Below are positions 5,221 to 5,449 of a stretch of DNA of 5,449 nt, one piece after another (positions within the stretch are counted from its first letter, which is position 1; the number at the start of each line of letters is the position of its first letter). Both the position numbers and the translations under genes were made by a program. Below the pieces are notes generated by a model. The model was not told the DNA's origin, did no database searches, and worked only from the letters and a program-made list of their open reading frames with translations. This DNA is from Desulfuromonadaceae bacterium (GTDB lineage: Bacteria > Desulfobacterota > Desulfuromonadia > Desulfuromonadales > Desulfuromonadaceae): assembly GCA_027065245.1 (NCBI GenBank), contig JAMOOS010000345.1, forward strand, positions 1 to 5,449, written 5' to 3'.

Positions 5221-5449
5221 ATGAAAAAAGTAGAAGCGATTGTAAAACCGTTTAAGCTCGATGAGGTAAAGGAAGCGTTGAGTGAGATTGGCATCCAGGG
5301 TCTCACCGTTAGTGAGGTCAAGGGTTTTGGTCGGCAGAAGGGGCACACGGAGTTGTATCGTGGGGCCGAGTACGTCGTTGATTTTATCCCCAAAATCAAG
5401 ATGGAGATCATCGTGTCTGACGATGTGGTAGCCAAAGTGGTAGAGCAGA
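5221..5449 (+). CDS. glnB: Nitrogen regulatory protein PII, GlnB type (partial, runs off right edge)
   Basis: PII proteins are cytoplasmic trimers that sense 2-oxoglutarate, ATP/ADP and glutamine status, and control glutamine synthetase adenylylation, NtrB/NtrC and ammonium uptake. The 76 visible residues match the family with standard numbering: MKKVEAIVKPFKLDEVKEAL at the start, KGFGRQKGH (34-42) with the Mg/2-oxoglutarate ligand Gln39, the T-loop RGAEYVVDF (47-55) with the uridylylation site Tyr51, and Lys58 in PKIKMEIIV. About 36 residues, including the B- and C-loops, lie past the window edge. ATG 5221 matches the family start, with GGAAGGA about 11 bases upstream. An in-frame ATG at 5209 abuts that sequence and is unlikely. 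GlnB and GlnK cannot be separated with certainty: a glnA gene next to it would favour GlnB, amtB would favour GlnK. Confidence 0.95.
   Translation, partial: MKKVEAIVKPFKLDEVKEALSEIGIQGLTVSEVKGFGRQKGHTELYRGAEYVVDFIPKIKMEIIVSDDVVAKVVEQ

Noticed and set aside
5125..5435. Minus-strand frames opposite glnB
   Set aside because: They overlap the well-supported PII gene in antisense and show no coding features.

Overview
The window looks like chromosomal DNA of a Gram-negative bacterium. A lipoprotein with a clean lipobox, an exported thioredoxin/FMN-binding protein and a GlnB-type PII protein point to a diderm. A Pfa-like ketosynthase together with an exosortase-associated CPBP relative is a combination I associate with Desulfuromonadales (Geobacter/Pelobacter/Desulfuromonas-like). 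That assignment is an inference from gene content and not a database match. There is no transposase, integrase, CRISPR array or rRNA.

Layout, left to right. (1) 1-770, minus strand: the N-terminal part of a large iterative type I polyketide/PUFA-type synthase, cut by the left edge; only the ketosynthase with its active-site Cys is visible. (2) 868-1983, minus: an exported TlpA-like thioredoxin domain (CPHC) fused to an FMN-binding domain (DAISGAT), with a CxxCH motif inside the second half. (3) 2016-2176, plus: a sigma70-type promoter, tRNA-Val(UAC) with encoded CCA, and a strong intrinsic terminator. (4) 2202-2483, plus: a small zinc-ribbon membrane protein. (5) 4760 down to 2488, minus: a tight four-gene cluster, probably one operon, with a recognisable promoter at 4809-4837. 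It encodes a CPBP-like membrane protein with degraded catalytic motifs, a ParB-family protein without ParA, a TPR lipoprotein and a 72-residue membrane protein. (6) 4761-5220: a 460-bp non-coding interval holding the operon promoter, a minus-strand terminator-like hairpin and the long upstream region of glnB. (7) 5221 to the right edge, plus: the start of a PII signal protein with the uridylylation Tyr51.

The most unusual items are the four-gene operon that mixes an orphan ParB with three membrane or envelope proteins, the apparent catalytic loss in its CPBP member, the thioredoxin/FMN/CxxCH fusion, and the structured leader of glnB. The genes do not form one obvious pathway. The PKS, redox protein, tRNA, operon and nitrogen regulator look like separate transcription units placed side by side. 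I did not find a clear new defence or mobile system.
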